From the NCBI GenBank assembly GCA_030152675.1, contig JASLIY010000109.1, forward strand, positions 1-8,273: 8,273 nucleotides of DNA, read 5' to 3'. The stretch comes from Acinetobacter sp. Its GTDB lineage: Bacteria > Pseudomonadota > Gammaproteobacteria > Pseudomonadales > Moraxellaceae. Positions 1 through 7,899 of the stretch are shown piece after piece. The stretch's first letter is position 1. Each line of letters starts with the position of its first letter. The position numbers and the translations under genes were made by a program. The notes beneath the pieces were generated by a model. The model was not told the DNA's origin, did not search any database, and saw only the letters and a program-made list of their open reading frames with translations.

Positions 1-70
1 AATCAAGATCGCCAGTTTTATTTCAATCATCCTCGGCGTGATTGGTTTACGCGCAGTCACATTAGTTTAA
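1..70 (+). CDS. SMR-family efflux transporter subunit, C-terminal end only (partial)
   Basis: Only the last 22 codons are present, read in the frame starting at base 2 and ending at TAA 68-70. They encode a hydrophobic helix ending IGLRAVTLV, which resembles the fourth membrane helix of small multidrug resistance proteins; the neighbouring gene ends its fourth helix in IIGLKLA. The family works as dimers of four-helix subunits that exchange protons for cationic substrates across the inner membrane. The stop overlaps the ribosome-binding site of the next SMR gene and only 11 nt separate the two genes, so this is probably the first half of a paired SMR operon. The start, promoter and any upstream riboswitch lie outside the window. 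Assignment rests on a short C-terminus plus context. Confidence 0.7.
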   Translation, partial: IKIASFISIILGVIGLRAVTLV

Positions 71-81
71 GGAGCAAGCAG

Positions 82-480
82 ATGTCAGACACAATCACAT
101 CGACACCAACGACGCATATTCAACAGCATGCGCATCGCAAAGCCTGGTTATATCTACTGCTTGCCTCCGCATTTGAAATCATCTTTGCACTCGGTACTAA
201 CGCCTCACAGGGTTTCACCCTGCTCTGGCCATCGCTACTGACCATTTTCGCAGCCAGTTGTGGAATATTTTTCTTAAGTTTGGCACTGCGCAAAATCGAT
301 GTCGGTGTCGGCTATACCGTTTGGGTCGGCATTGGCTCAATCGGTACGGTGCTATTCGGTACCTTGATCTTTTCAGAGTCAATTTCTTGGCAAAAAGTGC
401 TGTGCTTTGCCCTGATCATCGGCGGAATCATCGGACTAAAGCTTGCAGATCACTTGAGTTTCAAGCTGAACAAGCGCTGA
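82..480 (+). CDS. SMR-family efflux transporter, SugE/Gdx-like subunit
   Basis: Proton-coupled inner-membrane exporter subunit of 132 residues. Four hydrophobic helices are visible at about 23-39, 49-70, 75-96 and 104-121. Glu32 sits where the essential helix-1 glutamate of SMR proteins lies, and the stretch GYTVWVGIGSIGTV (77-90) matches the helix-3 signature, with Tyr78 and Trp81 at binding-site positions. The GF..L.PS turn and the helix-3 wording fit SugE/Gdx (guanidinium exporters) better than EmrE. A hydrophilic N-tail of about 20 residues, rich in His and Thr, is longer than usual. AAGGAG at 69-74, 7 nt before ATG 82, fixes the start. Compared with E. coli SugE, two binding-pocket positions differ: Trp16 is Phe35 and Ser42 is Gly61. 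With the adjacent upstream SMR gene this suggests a specialised heterodimer; the substrate (guanidinium, quaternary ammonium or other) is not settled by sequence. Confidence 0.88.
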   Translation: MSDTITSTPTTHIQQHAHRKAWLYLLLASAFEIIFALGTNASQGFTLLWPSLLTIFAASCGIFFLSLALRKIDVGVGYTVWVGIGSIGTVLFGTLIFSESISWQKVLCFALIIGGIIGLKLADHLSFKLNKR

Positions 481-506
481 CAACGATCTCGACCTTATGC
501 TAGATT
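477..506 (+). promoter_or_regulatory. Candidate sigma-70 promoter for marR
   Basis: CTGACA at 477-482 (5 of 6 to the -35 consensus, overlapping the SMR stop codon) is followed after 18 bp by TAGATT at 501-506 (4 of 6 to the -10 consensus). A start near 513 would fall in the first TGCATGCA palindrome and give a leader of about 60 nt before ATG 575. Motif-based only; readthrough from the SMR pair is also possible. Confidence 0.35.
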
Positions 507-507
507 A

Positions 508-541
508 TGCATGCACATACATTTTCAAATTGCTGCATGCA
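508..541. promoter_or_regulatory. Paired TGCATGCA palindromes, candidate MarR operator
   Basis: Two identical, perfectly self-complementary 8-bp words TGCATGCA lie at 508-515 and 534-541, with starts 26 bp apart (about 2.5 helical turns). They occupy the gap between the SMR gene and marR and overlap or follow the predicted transcription start. MarR proteins are dimers that usually bind palindromic DNA beside their own genes, so these are reasonable operator candidates. The symmetry does not extend cleanly beyond 8 bp, shorter than typical MarR sites. The two copies could also pair with each other in RNA, with an 18-nt loop. Confidence 0.4.
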
Positions 542-574
542 ACTCTGGCATTTCCTCCACGCAAAGATCAACTC

Positions 575-1006
575 ATGACCACAACACCGATACGATTCGA
601 ACAACTGTCTTATTTACTCACCGATATCGAAACGCATGTCGCACAGTTACTGCAACGACAGCATCGGATCGGACTCTCCGAATATCGTGCTTTGCAGCAT
701 TTGGCCGCAGCCAAACAAGGAGAACTGAGAATTCAAGAACTCGGCACCCGACTGCACTTAAGTCAAAGTGCAGTCTCGCGTTTGGTGCTGCGGCTTGAGC
801 GCGATGGCTTGGCGATCCGTGATCTGTGCCCCAACGATAAACGTGGGGTCTATAGTGTCTTAACCGAAACTGGACGCGATAAACTCAAGACGGTTGCCGT
901 GGATTATCCACGTTATTATGCCGATGCGATTGCACAGGCGTCAGCGGCCTCGACGCAGCATCAAGACCTTTTAAAACTGCTGCAATGTATGGATCAGCTG
1001 GATTGA
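575..1006 (+). CDS. MarR-family winged-helix transcriptional regulator
   Basis: Cytoplasmic DNA-binding repressor of 143 residues, normal for the family. From the ATG at 575 the layout is a dimerisation helix (about 8-30), a helix-turn-helix with ELGTRLHLSQSAVSRLVLRL (recognition helix about 63-78) and a wing with the hallmark DKRGVYSVLT (88-97). C-terminal helices (about 100-143) complete the dimer interface. An in-frame ATG at 497 would add 26 residues unlike MarR N-termini and would precede the predicted transcription start, so 575 is preferred. The ribosome-binding site before 575 is weak. Two cysteines (85 in the wing region, 138) are present, but no redox sensing can be claimed. It follows an SMR gene pair by 94 nt in the same direction and probably controls itself, the SMR pair or both. 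The ligand is unknown. Confidence 0.88.
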   Translation: MTTTPIRFEQLSYLLTDIETHVAQLLQRQHRIGLSEYRALQHLAAAKQGELRIQELGTRLHLSQSAVSRLVLRLERDGLAIRDLCPNDKRGVYSVLTETGRDKLKTVAVDYPRYYADAIAQASAASTQHQDLLKLLQCMDQLD

Positions 1007-1045
1007 GTATTCCATCACCTTAAAACACTCTCTGCTTCATATTGG

Positions 1046-1073
1046 GATGCCGTAGGAAGTGCCATACAGCATC
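1046..1073 (-). terminator. Hairpin between the convergent marR and Na/Pi genes
   Basis: The arms 1046-1054 (GATGCCGTA) and 1065-1073 (TACAGCATC) form a 9-bp stem with a 10-nt loop. Read from the - strand the single odd pair is a U-G wobble, so the stem is continuous; on the + strand it is a C-A mismatch. It lies about 34 nt past the stop of the Na/Pi gene. No U-tract follows, so it is at best a mRNA 3'-end stabiliser or weak terminator. Nothing else is seen in the 1007-1106 gap. Confidence 0.3.
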
Positions 1074-1106
1074 ATCATTCACCCCACAGAGACCCCATTG
1101 CTGCGC

Positions 1107-2732
1107 TCATGCAGAAGTGAGGTCTTCTTCCACCACCTGCCCGACCTTGCCGATCGCAGTATCTTCCAACACATTACTCAAACGTTTGGTATGTGCGATC
1201 AAACGCTCCAACCAACGCTGCGCTGCCAACAACTCTAGACTGGTCGCCGCACTCATCTGATGTGTAGTTGCATAGACCAAGATCTTGTCACGCATCTCCT
1301 CACGATGTTGATCCAGCCAGAGTTTGAGATTGCTGATCTCAATCTTTAAGGCTTGGATGTCTTCGATCTTCTGATGGTTCTGAATATCTTTATAGTAGCT
1401 GTCCACAATATGCAGATAGTCCAAAGCCACTTGCTGTACAAAGGGCAAGGTGCGAATCAAGACCACCTGATGGCTTTGCTCCAAGTCATTACGCAGTACA
1501 CGCACATAAACCATGACACGCAATAGACCAATCAGCTGCTGACGCTGTTCGATATCGTGATTGACCGGAAGCTTATCCAGATACTGTTCTAGCTCATGGA
1601 TCAGTTCATCGAGTTGTTGTAGTTGTGATTCGGGCACCAACACCCCATTCTGCAAAGCCTGATGCAGCAACTCAAAGATCTGCCCCAAACTGGCATAGAC
1701 CACATGCTGTGCCGAAGCGATCGCCAATGACGGCACCGCAAAACTGGCTTGATCCAAGTAACGCAAGATTTCAGGACGGTCACTGGGCAGCATCCGACAA
1801 ATCAGCGCTTGCAATTGCTCGAGATAGGGCAAGATCACCACGGCGCCAAATAGACTAAAGGCGGTATGAAAGGCCGCGACCACGATCACATCATCCCACT
1901 GCTGCCCCATCATCTCCAAGCCTGCGATCCACAAGAACAGCGGCACCAAAATCACAAAGGCCAACATCGCACTGATCAGATTGAAGATCACATTGGCCGC
2001 AGCAATGCGCTTGGCATTGATCGAGGCGCCGATTACCGACACCAAGATGATGCAGACCGAGCCCATATTCTGCCCGATGACCAACAACAAGGACTGCTGT
2101 AAATCGATCGCGCCGGTGGCCAATGCTGCCAAGGTGGTGGTGATCGCGGCGGTAGACGACTGCAACAGCACAGTCATGATAAAGCCAATCAACACCAACA
2201 GCAGTTTGCCGCTCAGACTGTGATAAGAAAAGATTGAAAAATCAACTTGCGTCGCCACGCCAGACATCGCAACTTGTAAGAGGTCGATGCCGAAGAACAT
2301 CAAGCCAAAGCCTGCCACGGCAAAGCCCAGCATGCCGACACGACCTTTGAACAGTAACTTGACGATCGCACCCAAGCCGATCAGCGGTAGCGCCACTGTG
2401 GCAATGGAGAATTTCAGCCCCAACAAGGCCACTAACCATGCAGTACTGGTGGTGCCGATATTGGCACCGATCACCACGCCAAGCGCTTGGCTAAAGTTGA
2501 GTACCCCTGCACTGACGAAGCCAATCGTCGCCAATATGGTCGCGGTTGAGGAATGCATCAGCACGGTCAGTCCGATGCCTGAGCTGGTGGCTTTTATCGG
2601 GGTTTGGGTAAATCGGGTCAGCCACGACTTGAGTGTCTCCCCAGATAAGGCTTTAAGGCTTTCGGTCATGAGGGTCATGCCGATCAAAAATAGACCCACG
2701 CCACCACAGAACTCGGCAATCAACTGAAACAT
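1107..2732 (-). CDS. Na+/phosphate cotransporter-family protein (YjbB/NptA-like) with PhoU-like tail
   Basis: Inner-membrane protein of 541 residues, close in length to E. coli YjbB. The membrane part (about 1-310) is an inverted duplication typical of Na/Pi cotransporters. Repeat one has LMHSSTATILATIGFVSAG (58-76) followed by GANIGTT (89-95); repeat two has LLQSSTAAITTTLA (189-202) followed by GQNMGS (220-225). The paired SST motifs form the substrate and sodium site in this family. Residues from about 330 to 541 are soluble, helical and charged, as in the PhoU-like domain attached to these transporters. In E. coli, YjbB has been linked to phosphate export; transport direction here is not determined by sequence. 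In repeat one the usual QSS glutamine is His60. The ATG at 2730-2732 is preceded by AAAGAG with a short 4-nt spacing. The gene converges on marR and follows the efflux operon terminator, so it is likely a separate transcription unit. Confidence 0.88.
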   Translation of the reverse strand: MFQLIAEFCGGVGLFLIGMTLMTESLKALSGETLKSWLTRFTQTPIKATSSGIGLTVLMHSSTATILATIGFVSAGVLNFSQALGVVIGANIGTTSTAWLVALLGLKFSIATVALPLIGLGAIVKLLFKGRVGMLGFAVAGFGLMFFGIDLLQVAMSGVATQVDFSIFSYHSLSGKLLLVLIGFIMTVLLQSSTAAITTTLAALATGAIDLQQSLLLVIGQNMGSVCIILVSVIGASINAKRIAAANVIFNLISAMLAFVILVPLFLWIAGLEMMGQQWDDVIVVAAFHTAFSLFGAVVILPYLEQLQALICRMLPSDRPEILRYLDQASFAVPSLAIASAQHVVYASLGQIFELLHQALQNGVLVPESQLQQLDELIHELEQYLDKLPVNHDIEQRQQLIGLLRVMVYVRVLRNDLEQSHQVVLIRTLPFVQQVALDYLHIVDSYYKDIQNHQKIEDIQALKIEISNLKLWLDQHREEMRDKILVYATTHQMSAATSLELLAAQRWLERLIAHTKRLSNVLEDTAIGKVGQVVEEDLTSA

Positions 2733-2759
2733 AATGCTCTTTAAACTTTTTTAGGTCGT

Positions 2760-2788
2760 GTTATATGCGCTAATTTGAACGCTTTAGA
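2760..2788 (-). promoter_or_regulatory. Candidate promoter for the Na/Pi transporter gene
   Basis: On the - strand, TATAAC (complement of 2760-2765) matches the -10 consensus in 5 of 6 positions and lies about 28 nt before the ATG. The -35 at 17-bp spacing, TCTAAA (complement of 2783-2788), is poor at 3 of 6. The upstream terminator leaves only about 60 nt for a promoter, which supports this placement. The leader is AT-rich. The weak -35 suggests an activator or low basal expression, which is inference. Confidence 0.35.
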
Positions 2789-2794
2789 CAAATG

Positions 2795-2826
2795 ATTCAA
2801 GCCCAACCCGTAGGCTGAGCTTGAAT
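2795..2826 (-). terminator. Terminator hairpin of the efflux operon, UACG tetraloop
   Basis: In - strand RNA the 32 nt fold into a 14-bp stem closed by C(UACG)G, an unusually stable UNCG tetraloop. Twelve pairs are Watson-Crick and two are G-U wobbles; on the + strand those two become A-C mismatches, so the hairpin is built for - strand transcripts. It starts 24 nt after the yhhJ stop and is followed by the U-rich CAUUUGUCU. It should end the operon and insulate the Na/Pi gene. Confidence 0.75.
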
Positions 2827-2850
2827 TGTAGATGAAGCGCGTTGTTCGGC

Positions 2851-3972
2851 TTAGGCCATGGTATGAATGGTGTCTTTAAAGCGTTTTAGTGCAAAGTAAA
2901 ACAGCACTGCGCCGATCACAAACAAGGCCAAGAATGACGGCCAGACCATGCTCAGACTGGCATCACGATATAAGATCGCTTGCGCCAAATTGACGAAGTG
3001 CGTGGTGGGTGCAAACTGCATGATGTTCTGAACCACACCCGGCATACTTTCACGTGGCGTCAGCCCTCCCGACAACATCTGTAGCGGAATCAGCACCAAC
3101 ATCATCAGCAGTCCAAATTGTGGCATCGACTTGGCCACCGTGGCCAGATAGATCCCCAATGACGTGGTGGCGAATAAAGACAATGCAGCACCCATAAAGA
3201 ATAGCCATAGATTGCCCTCGATCGGCACCTGCATCAGCCCCATCACCACCAAGTGGATCGAGACAAAGGAAGCAAACAACACCACCAAGCCCATCGACCA
3301 AACTTTGGCCATCATGATTTCAAATACCGTCACCGGCATCACCATCAAGTGCTCTACCGTACCATGCTCACGCTCACGGATCAGCGCCGCACCGGTCAGG
3401 ATAATCGACAGCATGGTGACGTTATTGATCACTTGCATCAGACTCCCAAACCATTGCCGATCCAAAGTCGGGTTAAAGCGCGCACGTAGTTCTAGATCCA
3501 CTGGAAAAGCCATGGCACTGCGATAGCCTTGTAGGTATTCACTGACTTCGGTCAAGATCATTTGCTGAATATAGCCACTGCCTGACAGTGCTTGCGTGAC
3601 TCGAGTCGCATCGACGTTGAGTTGCACGGCTGCTGGACGACCCGCCAACACATCTTCTTGAAAACGTGATGGGATATTTAAGCTAAAGCTATAGTTGCCC
3701 GCATCCATGCCCGCATCGATCTGATTTAACTCCACCGCTTCAGGTGCAAACAGCGGTGGATAAAACGCTGAACTAATCCGCGTTGAGAGTGTGGATTGAT
3801 CTTCATCCACGATGGCGATCGGTGCATTGTTTAAACTTTCAGGCAGCGAAGATGAACCGGTATAAATCGACATGGTAAAGGTATAGGTGATCAACAACAG
3901 CATCATCGGATCACGCCACAGACTCCACAGTTCTTTGCAGCCCAGTCGAAAGATATTTTGTAATTTATCCAT
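2851..3972 (-). CDS. yhhJ: ABC-2 type efflux permease, YhhJ family
   Basis: Inner-membrane half-transporter of 373 residues, matching E. coli YhhJ in size and position as last gene of a yhiI-rbbA-yhhJ operon. It has an N-terminal membrane helix (about 22-40), a large periplasmic domain (about 41-175) with IAIVDEDQSTLS (52-63), and about five further helices (about 180-198, 222-246, 256-278, 284-300, 345-362). Between the first two of these lies a cytoplasmic REREHGTVEHLMVMPV segment (199-214), the expected contact with the ATPase. The MLSGGLTPRESMP stretch (299-311) is typical of ABC-2 permeases. It should pair with the membrane domain at the end of the RbbA-like protein, whose periplasmic domain carries the related [16 protein letters not shown] (complement of 3980-3984), 7 nt before the ATG and inside the end of the preceding gene, supports this start. 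The gap to that gene is 1 nt. The substrate is unknown. Confidence 0.93.
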   Translation of the reverse strand: MDKLQNIFRLGCKELWSLWRDPMMLLLITYTFTMSIYTGSSSLPESLNNAPIAIVDEDQSTLSTRISSAFYPPLFAPEAVELNQIDAGMDAGNYSFSLNIPSRFQEDVLAGRPAAVQLNVDATRVTQALSGSGYIQQMILTEVSEYLQGYRSAMAFPVDLELRARFNPTLDRQWFGSLMQVINNVTMLSIILTGAALIREREHGTVEHLMVMPVTVFEIMMAKVWSMGLVVLFASFVSIHLVVMGLMQVPIEGNLWLFFMGAALSLFATTSLGIYLATVAKSMPQFGLLMMLVLIPLQMLSGGLTPRESMPGVVQNIMQFAPTTHFVNLAQAILYRDASLSMVWPSFLALFVIGAVLFYFALKRFKDTIHTMA

Positions 3973-3973
3973 C

Positions 3974-6736
3974 TTAGCGCTCCTGTTTTTTCAACAATGA
4001 AATCGCCAGCAGCATCACCACCGGAACGGTTGCAGCCAACATCCACAAAGAATGGCGCAGCTCTTCAAAGCTCAAAGCCTTGTTAAATACCCCACGGCTG
4101 ATATTGACCATGTGCGTGGCTGGATAAACGCTTCCGAACCAATGCCCAAAGCCTTCGAGTGAAGACACCGGATCGATCAAACCCGAGTACTGCAACACTG
4201 GAATCAAAGTCCCGATCATGACAAAGAACATCGCCGCGATCTGACTCTTGGTCACCGATGAGGCCAGCAAGCCAAAGCCGGTCGAGATAATCACAAATAA
4301 AAATACGGCTGTGGTCAGGGTCAAGAAACTGCCCTTGATCGGCACATCAAATAAAGTCACCACCACCAAACACATCAACAGATAGTTCAGCATCGCCAAC
4401 ACGATATAGGGCAATTGTTTACCGAGTAAAAATTCACTGCGTTTGACTGGTGTCACATATAAGTTGACGATCGAACCGAGCTCTTTCTCACGCACCACCG
4501 ACAACGCAGTCAGCATGGCCGGAATCAACAGCAACAACAGTGGCACAATCGCAGGCACCATGGCCGGCAAACTGCGGATATCGGGGTTGTAACGGAAACG
4601 GGTTTCGACCGTGACAGGGGTACGGAAAGATTCACCGGCACGGGTGTTGTACTGCTGCATCATCCACTGCAGATGTATGCCCTGCACATAACCGCGAATG
4701 GTCTCCGCACGCGATGGCATGGCACCATCGATCCAAGCACCGATCTTGACGGCTTCACCGCGTGCGGCGCGCTCAGAAAAATTCGGTGGGATTTCAATCG
4801 CCAGCGATATCTCGCCTTTGCGCATGCGCTGATCGAGTTCTTCATAGCTCTGAATCGGTGGCTTCTCGATAAAGTAACGCGAGCCCGCCAAATTCAGGGT
4901 GTAGTTTTCACTGAGACTGCTTTGATCACGATCCAGCACCGCAAAGGTCAGATCTTCAACATCCAAGGTGATACCAAAGCCAATCACGAACAATAGGATG
5001 ATCGAGCCCAACAGCGCCAAAGTGGCACGTACAGGATCACGCGCCAACTCTAAAGATTCACGCCATGCATAACTCAGCAAACGTTGCAGACTAAAACGAT
5101 CTGGCACCGGATGCTGACTGGGCTTGGCCTCGCTGTTGCTGATCGCTGCGGGTGCATCCGGCTCTGTTTGTGGCGGCGTACCTGCGCCAGCATCGATCAA
5201 GTAGCCGATAAAGGCTTCTTCGAGCGTGCTTGCACCGCGATTTTCAATCAACTGCTGCGGTGCGGCACTGTCCAAGACCTTACCAGCATGCATCATCGAC
5301 ATGCGATCACAGCGCAAAGCTTCATTCATAAAGTGGGTGGAGATAAAGATCGTCACCCCTTCATTGCGTGATAAATGCACCAAGTAACGCCAGAAGTTAT
5401 CCCGTGCAATCGGGTCGACCCCTGAGGTCGGCTCATCCAAGATCAGGATCTCAGGATTGTGCACCAAGGCCACGGCCAAAGACAGACGCTGACGCATCCC
5501 CAATGGCAATGCATCTGGCATGCTGTGTTGCACCTCAACCAGCTCAAAGCGCTGCAACATCTGATCGACCCGCGATTCAATCTGATCTTCGGGCACATGG
5601 AATAGACGTGCATGCAGCACCAAGTTCTGCAAGATACTCAGTTCGTTATACAGTGAGAATGCCTGCGACATATAGCCGACACGGCGCCGAGTTTCGATGT
5701 TGTTGGCTTCGACTTCCTGCCCAAACAACCAAGCCTGTCCTTCAGACGCAGGCAGCAACCCGGTCAAGACTTTCATGGTGGTGGATTTACCACAACCATT
5801 CGAGCCCAAGAAACCAAAAATCTCGCCGCGTCGGATCTGAAAGTTGACCTGATTCACGGCGGTAAAATCACCGAAGCGCACGGTTAAGCCCTGCGCTTCG
5901 ATCGCATAACCTAGGGTAGGATCAATATGTAAAGGCGGTATTTCAACAGGTTCATAGCCCTGTTTTTTTTCTTCAGGCAGCAACTTGATAAAGGCATCTT
6001 CCAAGTTGTCACTTTCGGTCAGTGCCAAGAGTTGTTGCGGTGTTCCTGTTTTTAAAATCTGGCCATCATCCATCATCGCCAGCCAATCAAAACCTTGTGC
6101 CTCATCCATGTAGGCCGTGGCAACGATCACGCTCATGCTTGGACGTTCCAAGCGAATTCGATTGATCAGTTCCCAGAATTGCGCCCGCGCCAAGGGATCG
6201 ACCCCGGTGGTCGGTTCATCCAAGATCAAAAAGTCAGGATCATGGATCAGCGCACAGCACAGGCTGAGCTTTTGCTTCATCCCACCCGACAGTTTGCCTG
6301 CCGGACGCGGCAAGAAGTCATACAGTCCGGTGCTCTTGGTCAGATCATCGATCCGCAAACGACGTTCATGCGCATCATGTCCAAACAAGCGTGCAAAGAA
6401 CTGTAGATTCTCTTCAACTGACAAGGTCTTATACAAGTTCTTGCCGAGGCCTTGCGGCATAAAAGCAATACGCGGACAGATCTGAGTGCGGTGTTTGACA
6501 TTGGCCATATCACCGCCCAACACCATCACACTGCCCTGTTGTACTTGGCGTGCCCCAGCCAACAAACTCAGTAGGCTGGATTTACCGACCCCATCCGGCC
6601 CGATCAGGCCAATCATGCAGCCTGCTGGTAAATCCAAGCTGATATTGTTCAGCGCCTGCGTGTCACCATAGCGCTGACACAACTGTTTGACTTGGGCAAC
6701 CAACGGATCTTGCATGGATTCGGATTGCTGTTTCAT
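3974..6736 (-). CDS. rbbA: RbbA-like fused ABC transporter: two ATPase domains plus ABC-2 membrane domain
   Basis: 920 residues, close to E. coli RbbA (about 911) and recognisably similar along its length. ATPase domain 1 (about 12-255) has Walker [10 protein letters not shown] (46-54), signature LSGGMKQ (149-155) and Walker [11 protein letters not shown] (171-180). ATPase domain 2 (about 278-515) has Walker [10 protein letters not shown] (311-319), signature LPLGMRQ (410-416), Walker B LILDEP (431-436) and switch His468 in STHFMNEA. A Pro/Ala-rich linker (about 516-546) leads to an ABC-2 domain with a helix at about 571-590, a periplasmic domain (591-720) and about five helices to 915. Domain 1 lacks the switch histidine (Ala208) and domain 2 has a degenerate signature. 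E. coli RbbA was described as a ribosome-associated ATPase, but placement between a HlyD adaptor and a YhhJ permease argues for export. The ATG overlaps the preceding stop (TAATG), with AAGG 7 nt upstream; the next in-frame Met is residue 8. Confidence 0.93.
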   Translation of the reverse strand: MKQQSESMQDPLVAQVKQLCQRYGDTQALNNISLDLPAGCMIGLIGPDGVGKSSLLSLLAGARQVQQGSVMVLGGDMANVKHRTQICPRIAFMPQGLGKNLYKTLSVEENLQFFARLFGHDAHERRLRIDDLTKSTGLYDFLPRPAGKLSGGMKQKLSLCCALIHDPDFLILDEPTTGVDPLARAQFWELINRIRLERPSMSVIVATAYMDEAQGFDWLAMMDDGQILKTGTPQQLLALTESDNLEDAFIKLLPEEKKQGYEPVEIPPLHIDPTLGYAIEAQGLTVRFGDFTAVNQVNFQIRRGEIFGFLGSNGCGKSTTMKVLTGLLPASEGQAWLFGQEVEANNIETRRRVGYMSQAFSLYNELSILQNLVLHARLFHVPEDQIESRVDQMLQRFELVEVQHSMPDALPLGMRQRLSLAVALVHNPEILILDEPTSGVDPIARDNFWRYLVHLSRNEGVTIFISTHFMNEALRCDRMSMMHAGKVLDSAAPQQLIENRGASTLEEAFIGYLIDAGAGTPPQTEPDAPAAISNSEAKPSQHPVPDRFSLQRLLSYAWRESLELARDPVRATLALLGSIILLFVIGFGITLDVEDLTFAVLDRDQSSLSENYTLNLAGSRYFIEKPPIQSYEELDQRMRKGEISLAIEIPPNFSERAARGEAVKIGAWIDGAMPSRAETIRGYVQGIHLQWMMQQYNTRAGESFRTPVTVETRFRYNPDIRSLPAMVPAIVPLLLLLIPAMLTALSVVREKELGSIVNLYVTPVKRSEFLLGKQLPYIVLAMLNYLLMCLVVVTLFDVPIKGSFLTLTTAVFLFVIISTGFGLLASSVTKSQIAAMFFVMIGTLIPVLQYSGLIDPVSSLEGFGHWFGSVYPATHMVNISRGVFNKALSFEELRHSLWMLAATVPVVMLLAISLLKKQER

Positions 6737-7794
6737 TATTCAACCTTATTGGCCAAGAATGCCGGCCATGCCGCTTGATCATCGAGTTTGATATAGGCCA
6801 TGCCCGGTAAACCTGTTTTGACCTGATCGATATTTTTATTCAGCAATGCTGGATCGATTTTGGCTTTAACACGGAACATCAGTTTTTGGCGCTCACTGGC
6901 GGTTTCCACTGATTTTGGCGTGAACTGCGCAGTATCTGCCACATAAGAAACTTTGGCAGGGATCACGATTTGCTGTGCAGCATCCAGCACGATCCGAACT
7001 TCTGTACCGATCGCCACACGACCTGCCACAGTTTCAGGCAAGAAAAACGTCATATACACATCAGACAGATCGATCAGGTTCAAGACTCGACCGCCACTCG
7101 GTACGATCTCGCCCGGCTGTGCGATACGATGTTGCACACGCGCTTTTAGCGGTGCTTTGAGCTGACCATCTGCGATATCAAATTGGATGCGTTCAATCGT
7201 GGCTTGGATCGCCTCAACTTGTGAACCTACGCCGATCACTTGGGTTTTCGCAGCCACCACTGCTGACTGAGCACTGGCAACTTGGGCTTTGGCCGCACTG
7301 ACTGCCGCCGTGACACGCTGTACATCCGCACGTTCATCATCGAGTTGTTGTTTCGAGGATGCGCCTTCTTTGGCCAAGACTTCAGTACGCGCTAAACGAC
7401 GTTTGGCTGCGATCAATTCTGTTTCGCGTTGATCAACCACCGCCCCTGCTGCTGCCTGATCACTTTCACGCATCGCCACTTGGGCTTGTGCTGTGGCAAT
7501 CGCGTTCTTGGCCTGACGTGCTTGCGCTTCGGCTTCACGTAATTGTGCTTCTAGGGTTGAAATTTTAATTTTGGCCAAGACCTGACCGGCATCGACGAAG
7601 TCACCTTCATTGACCAAGATCTCTTCGATCTGGCCCGGCAACTTACTGGCGATATTGATTTCAGTGGCTTCGATCCGACCATTACCACTGACCAGACCTT
7701 CAGTTGAGGGTTGACTTAGAAAGCGCCATGCCAATACGGCAACCAAGGCGATGACCACCCCTGCGCCCCAAATAAATTGCTTTTTAATTTTCAT
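6736..7794 (-). CDS. yhiI: HlyD/YhiI-family periplasmic adaptor (membrane fusion) protein
   Basis: 352 residues (E. coli YhiI about 355). It has one N-terminal membrane anchor (about 8-24) after the basic MKIKK, then a biotinyl-lipoyl-like half motif with [14 protein letters not shown] (63-76). A long alanine- and glutamine-rich coiled-coil hairpin (about 78-208) with heptad character follows. The second lipoyl half contains LKAPLKARV (212-220) and [10 protein letters not shown] (226-235), and a beta-barrel domain (about 242-340) carries the FTPK...[11 protein letters not shown] stretch (291-313) typical of the YhiI/YbhG branch. It should bridge the ABC pump in the inner membrane to the outer-membrane channel encoded just upstream. 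AAGG (complement of 7802-7805), 7 nt before the ATG, supports the start. Its stop shares one base with the rbbA start, implying translational coupling. A 113-nt AT-rich gap separates it from the interrupted outer-membrane gene. Confidence 0.93.
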   Translation of the reverse strand: MKIKKQFIWGAGVVIALVAVLAWRFLSQPSTEGLVSGNGRIEATEINIASKLPGQIEEILVNEGDFVDAGQVLAKIKISTLEAQLREAEAQARQAKNAIATAQAQVAMRESDQAAAGAVVDQRETELIAAKRRLARTEVLAKEGASSKQQLDDERADVQRVTAAVSAAKAQVASAQSAVVAAKTQVIGVGSQVEAIQATIERIQFDIADGQLKAPLKARVQHRIAQPGEIVPSGGRVLNLIDLSDVYMTFFLPETVAGRVAIGTEVRIVLDAAQQIVIPAKVSYVADTAQFTPKSVETASERQKLMFRVKAKIDPALLNKNIDQVKTGLPGMAYIKLDDQAAWPAFLANKVE

Positions 7795-7851
7795 TGCTGG
7801 ACCTTAAATCGAATGCTTTCAATACGTGAGGCTTTAAGTACTTGAATACGC

Positions 7852-7880
7852 TTAAAACCTAAAAACTTTTAAAACCTAAA
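7852..7880. repeat. 12-bp direct repeat in the hlyD leader region
   Basis: TTAAAACCTAAA occurs at 7852-7863 and again at 7869-7880, starts 17 bp apart, in an AT-rich gap between the outer-membrane gene and hlyD. It could be a regulator site or simply replication slippage. I see no convincing -35/-10 pair on the - strand in this gap (7795-7907), so hlyD is probably transcribed from upstream. Confidence 0.6.
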
Positions 7881-7899
7881 TCTCTCAGTATTTGATTTT

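Noticed and set aside
1..81. Guanidine riboswitch for the SMR pair
   Set aside because: The window begins inside the first SMR gene, so its leader is not present; nothing riboswitch-like lies between the two SMR genes.
497..574. Upstream ATG that would extend MarR by 26 residues
   Set aside because: The added residues do not resemble MarR N-termini, the codons cover the candidate operators, and the ATG would lie before the likely transcription start.
1042..1260. 72-codon + strand reading frame beginning in the convergent gap
   Set aside because: No clear ribosome-binding site, two thirds lie antisense to the PhoU-like tail, and the composition is typical of a spurious frame.
2287..2727. 146-codon + strand reading frame opposite the Na/Pi transporter N-terminus
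   Set aside because: It is the complement of the well-supported membrane-repeat coding sequence; the Pro/Lys-rich product matches no family I recognise.
5368..5847. 159-codon + strand reading frame opposite the RbbA ATPase domain 2
   Set aside because: It is antisense to strongly conserved ABC sequence, the translation is Arg/Ser/Ala-rich without recognisable fold, and it is explained as a shadow of the real gene.
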